A stretch of DNA of 64,000 nucleotides, taken from the NCBI GenBank assembly GCA_016165875.1, contig JABBOT010000012.1, positions 8,215,534 through 8,279,533 of the forward strand, written 5' to 3'. This stretch comes from Acanthopleura granulata (Eukaryota > Mollusca > Polyplacophora > Chitonida > Chitonidae). Positions 51,773-63,880 of the stretch are shown here, in pieces (within the stretch, counting starts at the first letter, position 1; every line of letters starts with the position of its first letter). The notes below the pieces were generated by a model. That model saw only the letters and a list, made by a program, of their open reading frames with translations. It did not search any database and was not told the origin of the DNA. Made by a program: the position numbers and the translations under genes.

Positions 51773-54091
51773 CCTATTCTCACACCAAGTAACAGTGTAA
51801 CTAATATTATCACACATATGCTGTAATAAAGGTGACATTTGCAGTATAAGTTAAATCACATAAAATTGCAAAACATTAATGCATCATATTTGTACGAGTT
51901 ATTTCTAATCACACTTGTCTGACATGATTACCACACCACCATTCTGGTTCTGCAAATCAGAGGTTGGTCTGAAACATGATCTGAAATTCTTTCACTGCTT
52001 ATACAAAGGTGCACATTTACCTTACATTTGAGTAAATTTAATGAGAAAGTTTTTCTCAGCAATCGTCAGGTGTAAATCTGAATTATCCAAAAGAACCTTT
52101 TCTACACTTAAATCATGACAGGTATGGTTAGAGCTTTACATCAAACAGCATATGGGGCTGGAATTCCATAAATTTGGATATGTTTTAATCCAGGTAAGAT
52201 CACTATCAGAAACTTGGTAAAATTGCAAGGTTATGTGAAAGATGGCGCATAGCTAAAATTTTCCCACACTTTTACATGCTGTGGTGTTACATGCACCAGA
52301 AGTTAGCACATGTATTTGATTTCACTAAAAAATATCTTTTCATTCTACAGTTGAACATACCAATGTACATCTCATTCTAAACACAAATGAACACACCAAA
52401 GACAGTATGTGTACAAAATTACATTTTTACATCCATAAAGGAATTATTTCATTAGTACCCTGAGTGATACCTTCTAAACTTGCCTTATTTACACTGTATT
52501 ATATGTGGAATTCATAAAGCTGCAGAGCAATTCAATGTTAATTTATCATGCCTTTGTCCTGCAAAGGAGAATTATCATTGCTCAGCCCTGCCAATGCCTT
52601 TCAGCATAAAAGCAAACATATGATCAGAAATCGCTGACCTGAAGCGAAAGTACTGCTCAGTATAAAACAGAAAATCTTAGATGTATGAAAAATACTGAAC
52701 ATTTCCACAAAGCCACATTTGGATTTAAGTCGAACTATAACATACGACTAAACAAAAATACTGACTGGAACATAAAATACTGATTAAAAAAAAAACAAAA
52801 AACATACACTGTATCACAACTAGAACTTCTCAGAACATAAACTGTACTTATTCACTTACTAGGAACAAAAAATACTGATTGGAACAGAAAATACTGATCA
52901 AAAATGTAACAATTAGGATTTTTCGGGATGTGAACTACGTACACAACATATTCATTAGGAACAAATAATACTGATTGGAACAAAAAATCCTGATTGAAAG
53001 TAGAAAACAGACTGCAAATACATAAGTGTTCAGTTCATTTACGAGAGAAGTTCATAATACATGTAAGTATGAACCAAAAGATGAACAAATATTTATTGCT
53101 TGTCTAGGCTTGCTCTGCACACAGTGTAGCCTTGAAGTGAATAAAGCATTCGGTAAACAGATCGATATAGTAACATAAATAGCAAGCCAAATGAACATTT
53201 CATGGAGGGGTAATTATAATAACAACAAATTTATAACACAATAGCAGAAATATGTTAATCACACGGATGAGTTACTCTAGATGGGCATCATCTGGATACC
53301 AATGTCACTAAAATAATGTTCCCTGGTTACTGTTGGAATTTTTCACATAGTGGAATATTAATTAAATGTTAAATACAGTTATTTCCCAAACTACGCCATG
53401 AAGCCTTTCAGGAACAATTTTATTCAAAACTAATTTTTATTTGCTTGATCATCTTTTTATATTACCATACCTTCTTTGGACTTTTAACCTAATGACACCC
53501 AAACCCTAGCTTTTTGGGGCACCAGATGAGCCTTGGACTGGATCCAGATCAAGTAACTCAGATGCTGGCGACCAAATGCCCGTAAATATTACAAACAGCT
53601 TAACTGGATACAGTTGGATTATCTGCAAAGGTTATCAATAACTGTCACTTTGCCACGTAAACACATTCCTGAAAGGCAGGGGCATAATGATAGCTGGAGC
53701 AGCCAAAAGGTTGTGTCACAAATGAGTACTGTAAATACCTTAGACTGTGACAGGAGGCCAACATTGATAATACGTGTGTTTCTTTCAGTATAACCAACCC
53801 TCCCAAACTTCTTTGCACTGAAGATGAAAATTCTTTTTGCTCTTCTTTTCGTCATTTTTGTTTTTTGTTCATTTCCTTGAAATCCTTATCTTTTTCATTA
53901 AGAATGAAAAGACAAAAAGAGAGGATTCTCTACTAACCTACGGACCGACCTCTTTTCTGATAAGAGTTTGGTTACCCCAAAGAAAGAATTAGTCAAGGGT
54001 GGCCACATGATGAGCGCACCAATTCAGCAAAAGTGTTCAGCTTGTTCAGCTTGGCAGCATGTTTTCTAAGTGCATGACCTTCAAACCACCT
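51773..54091. other. Intergenic region and BTB-Kelch gene 3'UTR
   Basis: The part next to 54091 is likely the 3'UTR of the - strand BTB-Kelch gene. The first AATAAA hexamers on that strand are at 53436-53441 and 53419-53424, giving a UTR near 660 nt. The remainder holds a tandem array at 52761-53010. No gene is recognised. Confidence 0.5.
52761..53010 (+). repeat. Tandem array with GGAACAAAAAATACTGAT units
   Basis: The phrase GGAACA(T/A)AAAATACTGATT recurs singly or doubled at about 52768, 52861, 52878, 52958 and 52975. Each group is followed by a similar spacer (TTCTCAGAACATAAACTG against TTTTCGGGATGTGAACTACG). This gives a ~95-bp higher unit of about 2.5 copies. AT-rich, non-coding. Confidence 0.7.
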
Positions 54092-57000
54092 TCAGCCATC
54101 TGAGTGGTTGGGGTATCTGTGAGCCTGATATTCCTGCCTGCTGATCTCAGTGCAGTGGACATTGCGCAAGAGCATCAGGCCCTGACCAATGATGGTTTTG
54201 GGAAGTTCTTGGAGACGTACCCACTGAGCATCAGTGTACGAGTAACAGAAACACGTCGTGAGCTTTCGAACCCCTAGATAGCCTCCGAACACGTACAGAT
54301 GGTTGAAGTGAAACCTGTACATGATGTCTCGCCTGTTCACAGACACCGGCAAGTCCCGCTGGATCACAAACTGAGGGCACTCTGTGAAATCCTTGGTCTG
54401 ACAGTGAAAGGACAAGGCGTTTCTGGAGGTCAGCTGTGTCATAATTACTCGGTCGCCTGCTGGGAAAATCACCGGGAAGAACACGTCTTTGACGGCCTGG
54501 TACTGCAAGCCGCGCGGTAGCTTCTTCGTGTCGACCAGCGCAAAGTATGTCTTAGGTTTTGTCTCCTTGTCTTCCTGGCCTGCTGCTATGAAAATGTACC
54601 TGTTGTGCAGAACGCATGTCTGCATGTGCAACGACGACAACAGGCAGTCTTTGGCCGTGGTGAAGATTTTGCAGCGGCTTATAATCTTAGAGCGGGACCT
54701 GCGCCGTCTTGTGTTATGAAGGACCACCTGGTAAACCTTCCATTCCTTGGTGTCTCGCTTTGTGTTTGGGCAACACACGGCATAAACATTTCCTCCGCAA
54801 CTTACTATCTGCTCAACCTTGAAGTCTTTAGAAGGCCTGGGGATCTCCTTGGTTTCCCAACCCCATTTCGCGCCATCGTCTTCATCTTTTGAGTACACAT
54901 GGAATGCATGAGTCTGCTTGTTATTAAACTGCTGTAGCATAGTTCTCTCTGTGATGATCATGGTTTGATCTTCCAAACAAGTCATGGTCGGTTCAGATAA
55001 GATTTCCACAAAGCCAAAGCTATTGAGTGGTACCCAAATGTTATCATCCAAAACCAAGCCCACATCATGCCTGTGTACCATACACTGACATTCATTATGG
55101 TCACAGAAAAAATGCAAGACTTCCACCGTATCAGATTTCACAGGCTTGAAGCGCAGAATCCCGGCTTGGACTTGTCTGATGAACCTGGCTATGTGATTCT
55201 GACAGGCAGGGCTTCCTGAAACGAGCGGGCAGTTTTCAACATATCGTTCAAAGGCGTCTTGGGTAAAGCGCTCAAGGCTGAGACAGCAGAACAGGTCTTT
55301 AAAGCACTCCTTCCTGTTTGGAAGGTCGTGCTCCGTCCAAGACACCATGTACCAAAACATCTTTTCTGGTTTGATGTAAGTGAGAGATGGGCTTTTTATA
55401 AACATCTGCATGGTGTCCAGACTGAGACAATGGTGGTGGTGGCCCGACGCTATCGTATTGAAGTTGGCCAGGATGTAATTGTAGGCTTTACCGTAGAGTA
55501 TCGGCAGACCAAACTTGGCCGCCATCAAGCACAGTTTTACGCTGTTAGCGTCCGTGAAGTCTGGGCCCGTTCTGGACATGAAAAAAGACTCACAGGATTG
55601 TTTAAGGTTTGTCAGGAGGAGGTAATCAGCAGTGCTGAGTAATGCCTCCACATTGTCTAGAGTGATCAGTACCTCACCTGTGTACAGGTACCTCATGATA
55701 GCGTTGACAGATGCTTCGTCTTCCAGATTGAGGCTGATCCTACCTGTACAACACAACCACAGTCAATTTCCCATCATCGATTTCATGTTGAATTTATTTA
55801 CTGTCTATTTTTATGACATTTGTTTAATGATAAGATTTAAGGCTGGAGGATACAGGAGTGCCAGGATTAAACCACCAAACACTGGCAAGTTACTCATGAA
55901 CTTTCCTGTGTGTGCTGTACAAATATGCACCCTATTGCTTGAAGCCATCTTTTTTATTTCAGTTATTGTCTCTCAAAGGCCCCATCAAGCAGTAAGGGCA
56001 CGAGAACTTACAGCCTCGTGTCCAAGCCTGTCTTCGAACCCACATCTCGCAAGTGCCAGTGACTGAAAGACGAGCGTCAACCATGCTCCACTCCCTATGT
56101 TCCATTAGACCACTCGACCAGCTTTATGCAGTTTACATACATGACCAAATACAAAACACGATTTCAAACATGTTTGTCCAGACTGTTCTTTAGCCAATAC
56201 AAACAGATTATTTTTTGCATAGAGAAACCTGGAAAGGCACAATTGGACTAAGGACCATAACGTCTTACCAGTTTGTCGTTCAGACAGTCCACTGTCATAC
56301 AGGGCTTTAAAGTAAGGCGAAACCATGAGAACTGACCAATGCGCCTTCTGTTCCTGTGTGAATAGAAAAAAACAGTGAACTTCTGTGAGACTTGTCAGCC
56401 AAGTGTTAATCTGAATGAAAAGAAAATACCAACAGTTCATACGTGAACATGAAGCACTATTTTAGATCGTTGATATATTGGATTGCTGCCATCCTCAAGA
56501 ATTTGGACTTATGTGATGATGCACCATGAATAGCTGCATTGCTTGAAATTCCTCTGCACAAATCATTCACAACCACGTAACAAAGCCAGCCGCACATCTG
56601 TGTTAACGGTGTATCCAACATAGTAGAGACAACGCATTTGTTAAGCCTTCCCTAAGTTATCAGCAATCAACTGCCATGGCAACATAATGCTGCAACAATT
56701 CTGGTTGCCATGGTTGTTACTGCATATAAGTACAAGTGCTCTGTGAATGCAGCCTCTGACTTTCAACAGGCTTTTTGATCTCTCACTGTTTTATCTGTGT
56801 ACAGGAAATCGCTGCTGAACATAAGCATTCCAGATATACATGTATTTGTAAATGTTTACAGAACCTACATATATTCTGACAGCCTCATAGCTCTGGTGTC
56901 AAAACTTTTAACTCTGCTCTCAAAACAATATTTATCACCAAGTTCTGAAACTCTTATAGGCTGATTAAAAACAATTACCCCATACCAAGGCATTCTTGAA

Positions 57001-57397
57001 ATAATGTACTACAATGACAATCTCAAAATGAAAGAAAGAAGTTATTATACAGGGCTTTCATTATCAAAATTCTCAGCAGGAAGCTACCCCAGAATAGCAG
57101 CTGGCTTCTTGACTGAGAATTAAACGAAGACAGGAGGAGAATGCACGTCGCAGGTAATCACTTCTTATGAAGTCCAGCCCTCCGTCCCTCCCTCTCCCTC
57201 CACATTCTCACATCACATTCCACAGATTCCAACTAAAGGCAGTAGAATAGTCACTGAGAATGTTAGCTACTCACTCGTCCATGAATGTTAAGTGTGACAT
57301 CACAAAATTCAGAATTCTCCAGGTATTGCTGGTACAGGACCTCTCCTAACAGGGCACGCTGCTTAAAACTCACACTGGACTTTTTCTCTACAGACAT
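54092..57397 (-). CDS. BTB-BACK-Kelch-type protein (Kelch-like), probable CUL3 adaptor
   Basis: Exons in transcript order are 57397-57275, 56353-56269 and 55743-54092. The phases close (123+85+1652 nt), giving 619 aa, the usual Kelch-like length. The BTB domain, about residues 22-125, includes SEFCDVTLNIHGR, VLMVSPYFKALYDSG and MRYLYTGEVLITLDNVEALL. A BACK domain spans about 130-245 (NSVKLCLMAAKFGLPILYGK, PEKMFWYMVSWTE). The C-terminal half, about 300-600, should be a beta-propeller, but its Kelch repeats are weak: only blocks such as LYVFGGYLGVRK and YIFIAAGQ resemble them, and the double-Gly signature is mostly lost. The family usually recruits substrates to cullin-3 ubiquitin ligase through BTB; that role is inferred. 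The start MSVEKK follows an acceptor, so an upstream 5'UTR exon is expected, and a longer N-terminus cannot be excluded. I cannot assign a specific ortholog. Confidence 0.87.
55840..56122 (-). repeat. tRNA-derived SINE, family 2
   Basis: Read on the - strand it starts with box A TGGTCGAGTGGTCTAA (56105-56120). Box B GGGTTCGAAGA (about 56033-56043) follows, then the body with ACACGAGGCTGTAAGTTCTC and AGTTCATGAGTAACTTGCCA. The A and B boxes fit a polymerase III promoter of tRNA origin. It lies in the intron between the last two exons of the BTB-Kelch gene. Confidence 0.8.
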
Positions 57398-59127
57398 ATC
57401 TACAGACAAAAGAAAAGTAGATACACATAAGATACTCATATTACAGTACTGGCCGTACAAGAAACTTGTAGGCATTTCAGGTTGCAAAACCTGAATTCTC
57501 TTGTCCTAATTGACCTTATTAAAATATCATACAACAAAATGCATTCACTTTCATTCTGTTTTGATTTTACCTCATTAAGGATACCAGAATCTATCGTAAG
57601 TAGAATTTCACATTTTGCTTTATGTAAATCAAAGTATTATCAAATATGGCCATATGTATATATATTGTGAAAGCTGAACTTCTGATCTCCAAAAAGCCTT
57701 TAACGTTTACCTACTGCAATGAATGCAAAATGAAAGCTCACATCACCCAAACTTACGTGTATTCAAAACTGACAAAAATGAAGACTTTGTATGCCCTTTA
57801 TCGGTTGTATTATGAAGATTTATACAACCGTTAAAGTTTTCAAAACATTTTGTTGCCAGAAGCCCGTTACATTTCAGGGCCAAGAGTACATGTAGGTTAC
57901 GAGACTTTTCAAAATGGCTGCCAGGGGTGAGCCGGTTGGTATGTATGAAGTTCTCTCAGCCAATGTGACAACAAGACAGATTCATCAGTAAAGTGGTATT
58001 CAACTGGAAAATGACAAAGCAATGTGCAAACAGGTGCCATCTCGATGAACTAAGTCATGTGTAGGTCAATGAAGGTCTTCAATGGACTGGGCAGTCTTAA
58101 GCGGTCGATAAGCTTTGTTATGAATAACATCTGCTGAACGCTGAGCAGTTCAAGTGCTGTCTTTGTGGTGACGTTCCTGGGGAAAGATCAGCGTAACCAA
58201 TTTACTGGTCAGCACAACTACACTCCATGCGTGAATGATCTTTTTGTTCATGCCAAATTTCATGGTCTGTATTGCAAATAACGCGGAAGTTAGAATGGCA
58301 AAGTTTCAACAACACCAACGATGACAGGAACTAGTTTAAAACAACTTTTTCTGATAAAAATTTTCCAGTTGAGGTGGGTTCTGGTTCTTGAGGTCAGTCA
58401 ATGTCTCACTGAGCTACCAGTACGTGTTTTCATACGTGGCAGAGACTAAATTCACCCCAGTGGGGCTTCGCATATGTCCATGGCCGTTGATTATTCTGGT
58501 GGTCATAGTTTTGCGTTCATTACAGTAGCTTTAATATTAACCAAAATAAAGAGAAAGTTTGAAAAAAATCACAGCTGTTTTCCAAAATGCTTTTTATTTT
58601 TTTGCCAATTTTCAAAACTTTTCAATTTTTTTTCACCCTACAGGATAATTTACTATTTAAACTAAAAAACCGTCCCACAGATTTTTATTATTTATCTTAA
58701 ACTGTTCTGAGTGGGCATTTAAAGCTGAAACTTTCAATGTTCTTTCACTAATATCTTTAAAAATAACAAGAGGCATAAAAAAATTTGCGTGACAGTTATT
58801 TAGCTTAAGTATTTGGCTACATGTGTGTCAAGTTTCATAGCATTATGAAAAATAAATGAGAAACAAAGTATTTCACCACACAACCATCTCTAAAATAGAA
58901 ATGGAGAAAAAGACCATAATGTCTGGAAGAGCAGATTATCTTGGCACACCATTAAGTCCACAGTGTTTCTGTTGCCCTTTTGATGACCATCAGCGCTCAT
59001 CAAGGTCAGAGCCTCAATGCATCAATTTGGATGTTGTTCCTGTGGTTAAAGACCATTTTGATTTCACTCTAAGACTCATCCATACCTTGCGTATGTGACA
59101 GGCTAGGATACGGCTGAATCCTAACCC

Positions 59128-59729
59128 CATCTGCTCCGAGGGTTACAGAACTAAGGTACGTACCATTGTCACATATGCTACCTGCTTCAAAGTTACAAGT
59201 TCGTCCCCGCACTGGTCAATTTATCCAGGGCATCTCTACAATTGCACTCTTCGTGAAGCAGAAACACTAGGGAAGCCCACTCCCTAGTCATATTTTTCCC
59301 CACATCACTGCTGTAACTCAATAGCAAAGAAATATCTCCCACTGGCTCACCTCATCAGGTCACTGGCCACCATGATGTCACATTCGTGACTGAAGTTCCT
59401 TTTGATAAAAGACTCGTATCTTGTTGATTTTACCCTTTGAACATCCGTTATTGGAAACTGAAGTAGATTTGTGCAAATGACAACATGGTGGCCAGTGACC
59501 TGTTCAGGTGAGCAAGTAGGAGACATTTTTTTCCTAGTGACTCACAGCAGCGATGTAGGAAAATTATGACTAGGAAGCAGGCTTCCCTAGCATTTCTGCT
59601 TCACGTGGAGTACAGTTGTGGGGACACCCGGGATAAATTGAATAGTGCGGAGACGAATGTGTAGCTTTGACGTGGGTAGCATTCGCGACAATGGTACGTA
59701 CCTTAGTTCAGTAACTCTCAGAGCAATTG
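59128..59729. repeat. Large foldback: two ~252-bp inverted arms, ~98-bp loop
   Basis: The left arm 59128-59380 and right arm 59479-59729 are inverted copies of nearly equal length. Matching landmarks: CTAAGGTACGTACCATTGTC on the left against GACAATGGTACGTACCTTAG on the right, CACTAGGGAAGC against GCTTCCCTAGCA, and CAGGTCACTGGCCACCATG against CATGGTGGCCAGTGACCTG. Identity looks like about 80 percent. It is either a foldback or MITE-type element or a source of long hairpin RNA. No protein is encoded. Confidence 0.88.
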
Positions 59730-60041
59730 CGGCTAGGCAGAATCCCAGACCTCCTGTTTTAGTCACCAGTTTGCCAGAACGTGTCTCTTAAAAACTAGTT
59801 CAACCCAAAAGTGGCGTCTTTTGCACATGACTACCTCCACGTGGATGCCCCTGATTAAGTTGTAATATGAAATAGGCAAAGCCTAGGGGGAAACGCAGTA
59901 TATAGACGACTTGAGCTGTGTAAAGCACAAGCCCAATAACTGGAAAGAGTCGACTGGTACGATTTGTTGGCGCTTACTCTTATAATACCGATAGGCCACC
60001 CTTCTTTTTATAGTGAGATGTAAACAAACTTGTTATATTTT

Positions 60042-60264
60042 TCATTTATTTAACTAATGCTTTACAAGTGTATTTCACTTATTCAACAGCGTCCAGCATT
60101 ATGGCAGCGGAAATCCCGGGGGAAACTCATGACAATCCGCAGGCTGCTGTCAGACTTTCCTATTCTTATGCCTGACATGCTCGAAGAAGAAATCAGCTTG
60201 AGCTGGACTTGAACTCACAGCTACTACACTGGTGAGAGGTTTTGTGCTATGCTAGCATGTTAAG
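60042..60264 (-). repeat. tRNA-derived SINE, family 1
   Basis: On + it opens with the reversed tail TTCATTTATTTAACTAATGC, then GTGTATTTCACTTATTCAAC, GTCCAGCATTATGGCAGCGG and CCGCAGGCTGCTGTCAGACT. A box B-like CTTGAACTCACAGC and a degraded head end it. Orientation - by comparison with 10981-11220. Confidence 0.8.
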
Positions 60265-63244
60265 TCCTTGTATAACTTGTAATTCAGCTGTAGCTAAATT
60301 GTCTTCCTCTTCATTCAACATCTGACACCTATGTTTTCGGCCAACCAGTGAATGTCAGTATAGCAAATGCGTGCATATAACGAGAAGTTGAGACTTCGCC
60401 TTGTGCAGACTGTGAACTGAATTGATACAAGTGTGATGAGTACAAGTGCCTGTGATTATATATGGTATAAGGCTTAGTTCATTGTGAACTAGAAGACTGA
60501 CCAGAGTCGGTATAAGCCACCCATATTAAAAGATATGACATATCCCAGTGACTCCATTTTATTATTAATTTCATTATCATTACCTAGATAACTCTGTTGT
60601 ATGAGTAAGGATGTTTTATTCTTACATAACTCACACATATCTTTGATTCAGTTTCTTATTATTTTTTTGATTTCTAAATTGAGACAACAAATTTCCTTTC
60701 TGGAGTGCTGAGGAAGAGAAATTACAGTAAACTACCGGGATATGTAGTATCACAAGTAAAATGACAAAAGTTTCAGAGTATGGCTTTCACTGAAGCAGCA
60801 TAATGGAACATCAAATTTGGACAATCTAAAAAGGGACCCCTTGGGAAATTGTTCCATGGTGCTTGGTGCAGTAGTCAGGAGTAATTTCTTTTCATGCAGA
60901 AAAATAGAGAACAGTTACTTCAATCTCAAATACAATTACTATACAAAATGTTTTTGAAAATTGAAAGTGATGTGATTCATACTGTTTGTTCCATTAGAAG
61001 ACAAAGTAAGGTCCCAAAATATGTATTTTAGATAGTTTCACATACAAGTATAATAAATATGCATGGATCTTACATGGTTTATATGTCCAATCAGTGTATC
61101 CAAAAGTATGTGTGTGGGGTCCACAGTTAATTCGATTTGATGTTCCACCTACTGAGTATCAGCATATGGTAAACTATGTACATTGAAGAATGGGCATAAT
61201 ATTATGTGTGATTATCAGTTCATCATAATATTTGCCTGAAAAGTTCAATCTTATATTCATGATACAATTCACAAAACAAAACTTGTTTCAAATCCAACGA
61301 GAGGAGATATTAGCAATTATGTTTTCGAAAAAACGAACATGGTCACATACAGAAATGAATAGATAAATTTGGCCTACTTCATCAGCTATACCTGTCGTAC
61401 AACTTCCACTGCATATTGGGGAAGCCCTCGTGTCATTTTACAAACAACCTGTCACTATGAGCAGGTTGGTATTCGGTCTAAGTAAAGAGGACAATTTTAG
61501 TTTTGCAAGGTGTCCTTTCTTAATTTGCCACAGCAGCATGGTTTATTTTCCATTTAAAGGGAAAGGCCTCATAAATATGAACTTAAGGTAAGTTAAAAGA
61601 CCATTAACAACTATATCTGAAAATACCTTAACTGATTTTTTTAGATTTTTTTTTTCACCACAACAAAACGCAGTCAAATATTTTGAAAGTATGATGGGCT
61701 TTATGGACCACATTGATAAGGTGGTTCACCAGTGACGTCACACAACTTTTTGTACACCTTTATGTTCAGCAAAAATTCAGTGAAGGTATTTTTAGATACA
61801 GTTTCCAATGGCCTTTTCACTCACCCTAAGTTCATTTTTATTACATCTTTCCCTTTAAGAGAAGACAAAATATGTAGTTGAAATCTACATATTTATTTCG
61901 TTGAAATCAACATGTATGCAAAAAATAAATGAAACTTTACTTGATATATAGCTCTGTGCACAGTAAACTCCAAAGACTTGCCTTCCTTCTGATTATGAGT
62001 ATGCTACTTTAGAATAATACATACTTTTGATCAGTGAAAGGAATTATCCAAAAATGTTTTTGACTGTTTCGCCTGTTTACTGTAACTTAATTCTACCAAA
62101 TGATTCAATCTATTGCATTAAACAATGCAATTTGCTCCAGGTTTTACACCTAGGGTATTGAATTGGTACAAAAAGTCACTCCCTTTTGTTGATTCTTTCA
62201 CGGGACGAAACAATAAATAAATAAACAGCACAAACAATGCTTTTATTTTTCGGGCTGCTAAAGCTCCATAGGCAGTAAGCAGTTCTCTAAACTAATGCGA
62301 ATAACTGATAAAAAAAAAAAAGACTTTAAGAAGTTTAACAGAGAGCCACTCTATAAAAAAACCACCACAGTGCCATCTACATTGTCAAAATCCCTTCTGT
62401 TTGCAGTTTATACTTCATCTTTTTCTACGTTCAAACACTCCCACATGTAAGTCATAATAATGTCACAGGGTATACAGGGTATCTCAGGGTTTACCATATC
62501 TCGGAAACAAAGAACACTGAAACCTGGTTTACTAACTTTGAAGATTCTGTTCTTGTCTGCCATGAATCTCAGTGACAATAAATGTTCTGTGATGTCACAA
62601 GATTTGTTTCGCATCTATTCTCAACAGCCTATCCATCACCCCTATCAGTATCAGTATCTGCACATGGAACAATCTTCCAGACCACAGACAGTGGGAAAGT
62701 GGCATGTTTTTTAATCCTATGACGTGGTCCTGCTATTAATAGTGTGAGATTGATTGTACCACGAGGTCTACAATGTATCGGTAATGTCGTGTTTTTTTTT
62801 TATCATGTGACGTCATTAGGATGAGTAGGGAAAGGAGCATTTCATGTCACAATAGCAATGGGTCTCGTGAAATAAATCACAGATGACATTCACCTGCACC
62901 TTGTTTTGACTGCGCTTTTACAATAGATTATTAAACGTAAGTTTGTTCTAGTGACAGCACTGTTGAAGCCGCCTCTTGTTGTTTCTCTCTGTTATGGTAG
63001 CTGTACGTCCTTCACCTTGACCCATTCAGTTCAAGACCTTAATCTCGGTAATGGACTCCTGCACGCATGCTCTGACCTCGGAGGTGAAAGCGTTGCATTC
63101 TGAAATCTGTGGGTTTCACATTGAGACTGGTACAATTGACATATATACTTATGTACACACTTGTCTATAGAGCTCACTCGATCTGCTTTGCTTTGCTCAG
63201 CGAACTGCATTCGCGATAAAGTCTTACAAAATATTCAAAACCAC

Positions 63245-63880
63245 GGACATCCGGGTACTTCACCCGCTTGAGGCAGTGGCGAGTAGATGAGGGGGTGAAA
63301 GATAACATGGGAAGGGATAGGAAAGTGAAGAGCCCTGGACAATATTTTGAGAACTACTGCTAGTAATAACCCGAAATTACAGTATGTTTTACTACAGAAC
63401 AATCTGCATAACATGTAAATTATGAACGTTAACGAAACCTAGTTTTGAACTTTGAGGGCGTGAAGCAGAGTTCCTTATTAACTTCCATGTCATTTTGACA
63501 ATCTTTTCATCGCCATCTCTGCGTGACCTAGGCGTGTTGACGCGAGTAAAACCGCTAATGCCCGGATGTCCCGGGTCTCAAAGGCCATCGCTGTTGTTGT
63601 AATGTCCTCTGTGGATTGGACTATTTGAGATGTTCAAGGACTGAACTCTTTCTCAATGCATTTTTCTCAATTACCTTATCCAATCAAAGACTAAGTAATT
63701 GGCGTTCCTTTCGTACCAACAAAAATTCAAGCACAATACCTAAACATGCTCTCAAATCCAAACTGCAATCTTCCTGCCAGTCATTTGTGCTTGCATGTAA
63801 ACTTCTCCTCGTGCACTAAATTTGGCGCCAGAATATGACACCGCGACAATTTGACAAACAGCAAAATTCAATGACGTCAG
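63245..63880. promoter_or_regulatory. Promoter-like region with ETS-like and CRE-like sites
   Basis: GGACATCCGGG at 63245-63255 and its exact reverse complement at 63561-63571 carry a CCGGATGT ETS-like core. The 10-mer GACATCCGGG also occurs in the PPP3R1/EEF1G promoter. TGACGTCA lies at 63872-63879. The stretch has more CpG than its flanks. It may serve a 5' non-coding exon of the BTB-Kelch gene or a gene beyond the window. This is an inference from motifs only. Confidence 0.3.

Noticed and set aside
55259..56066. Two + strand ORFs of 127 and 144 codons
   Set aside because: They are antisense to the BTB-Kelch coding exon and to the SINE in its intron.
56105..56120. A possible tRNA gene (A box and B box)
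   Set aside because: The boxes belong to a SINE with a non-tRNA body. No cloverleaf with a matching acceptor stem could be formed.
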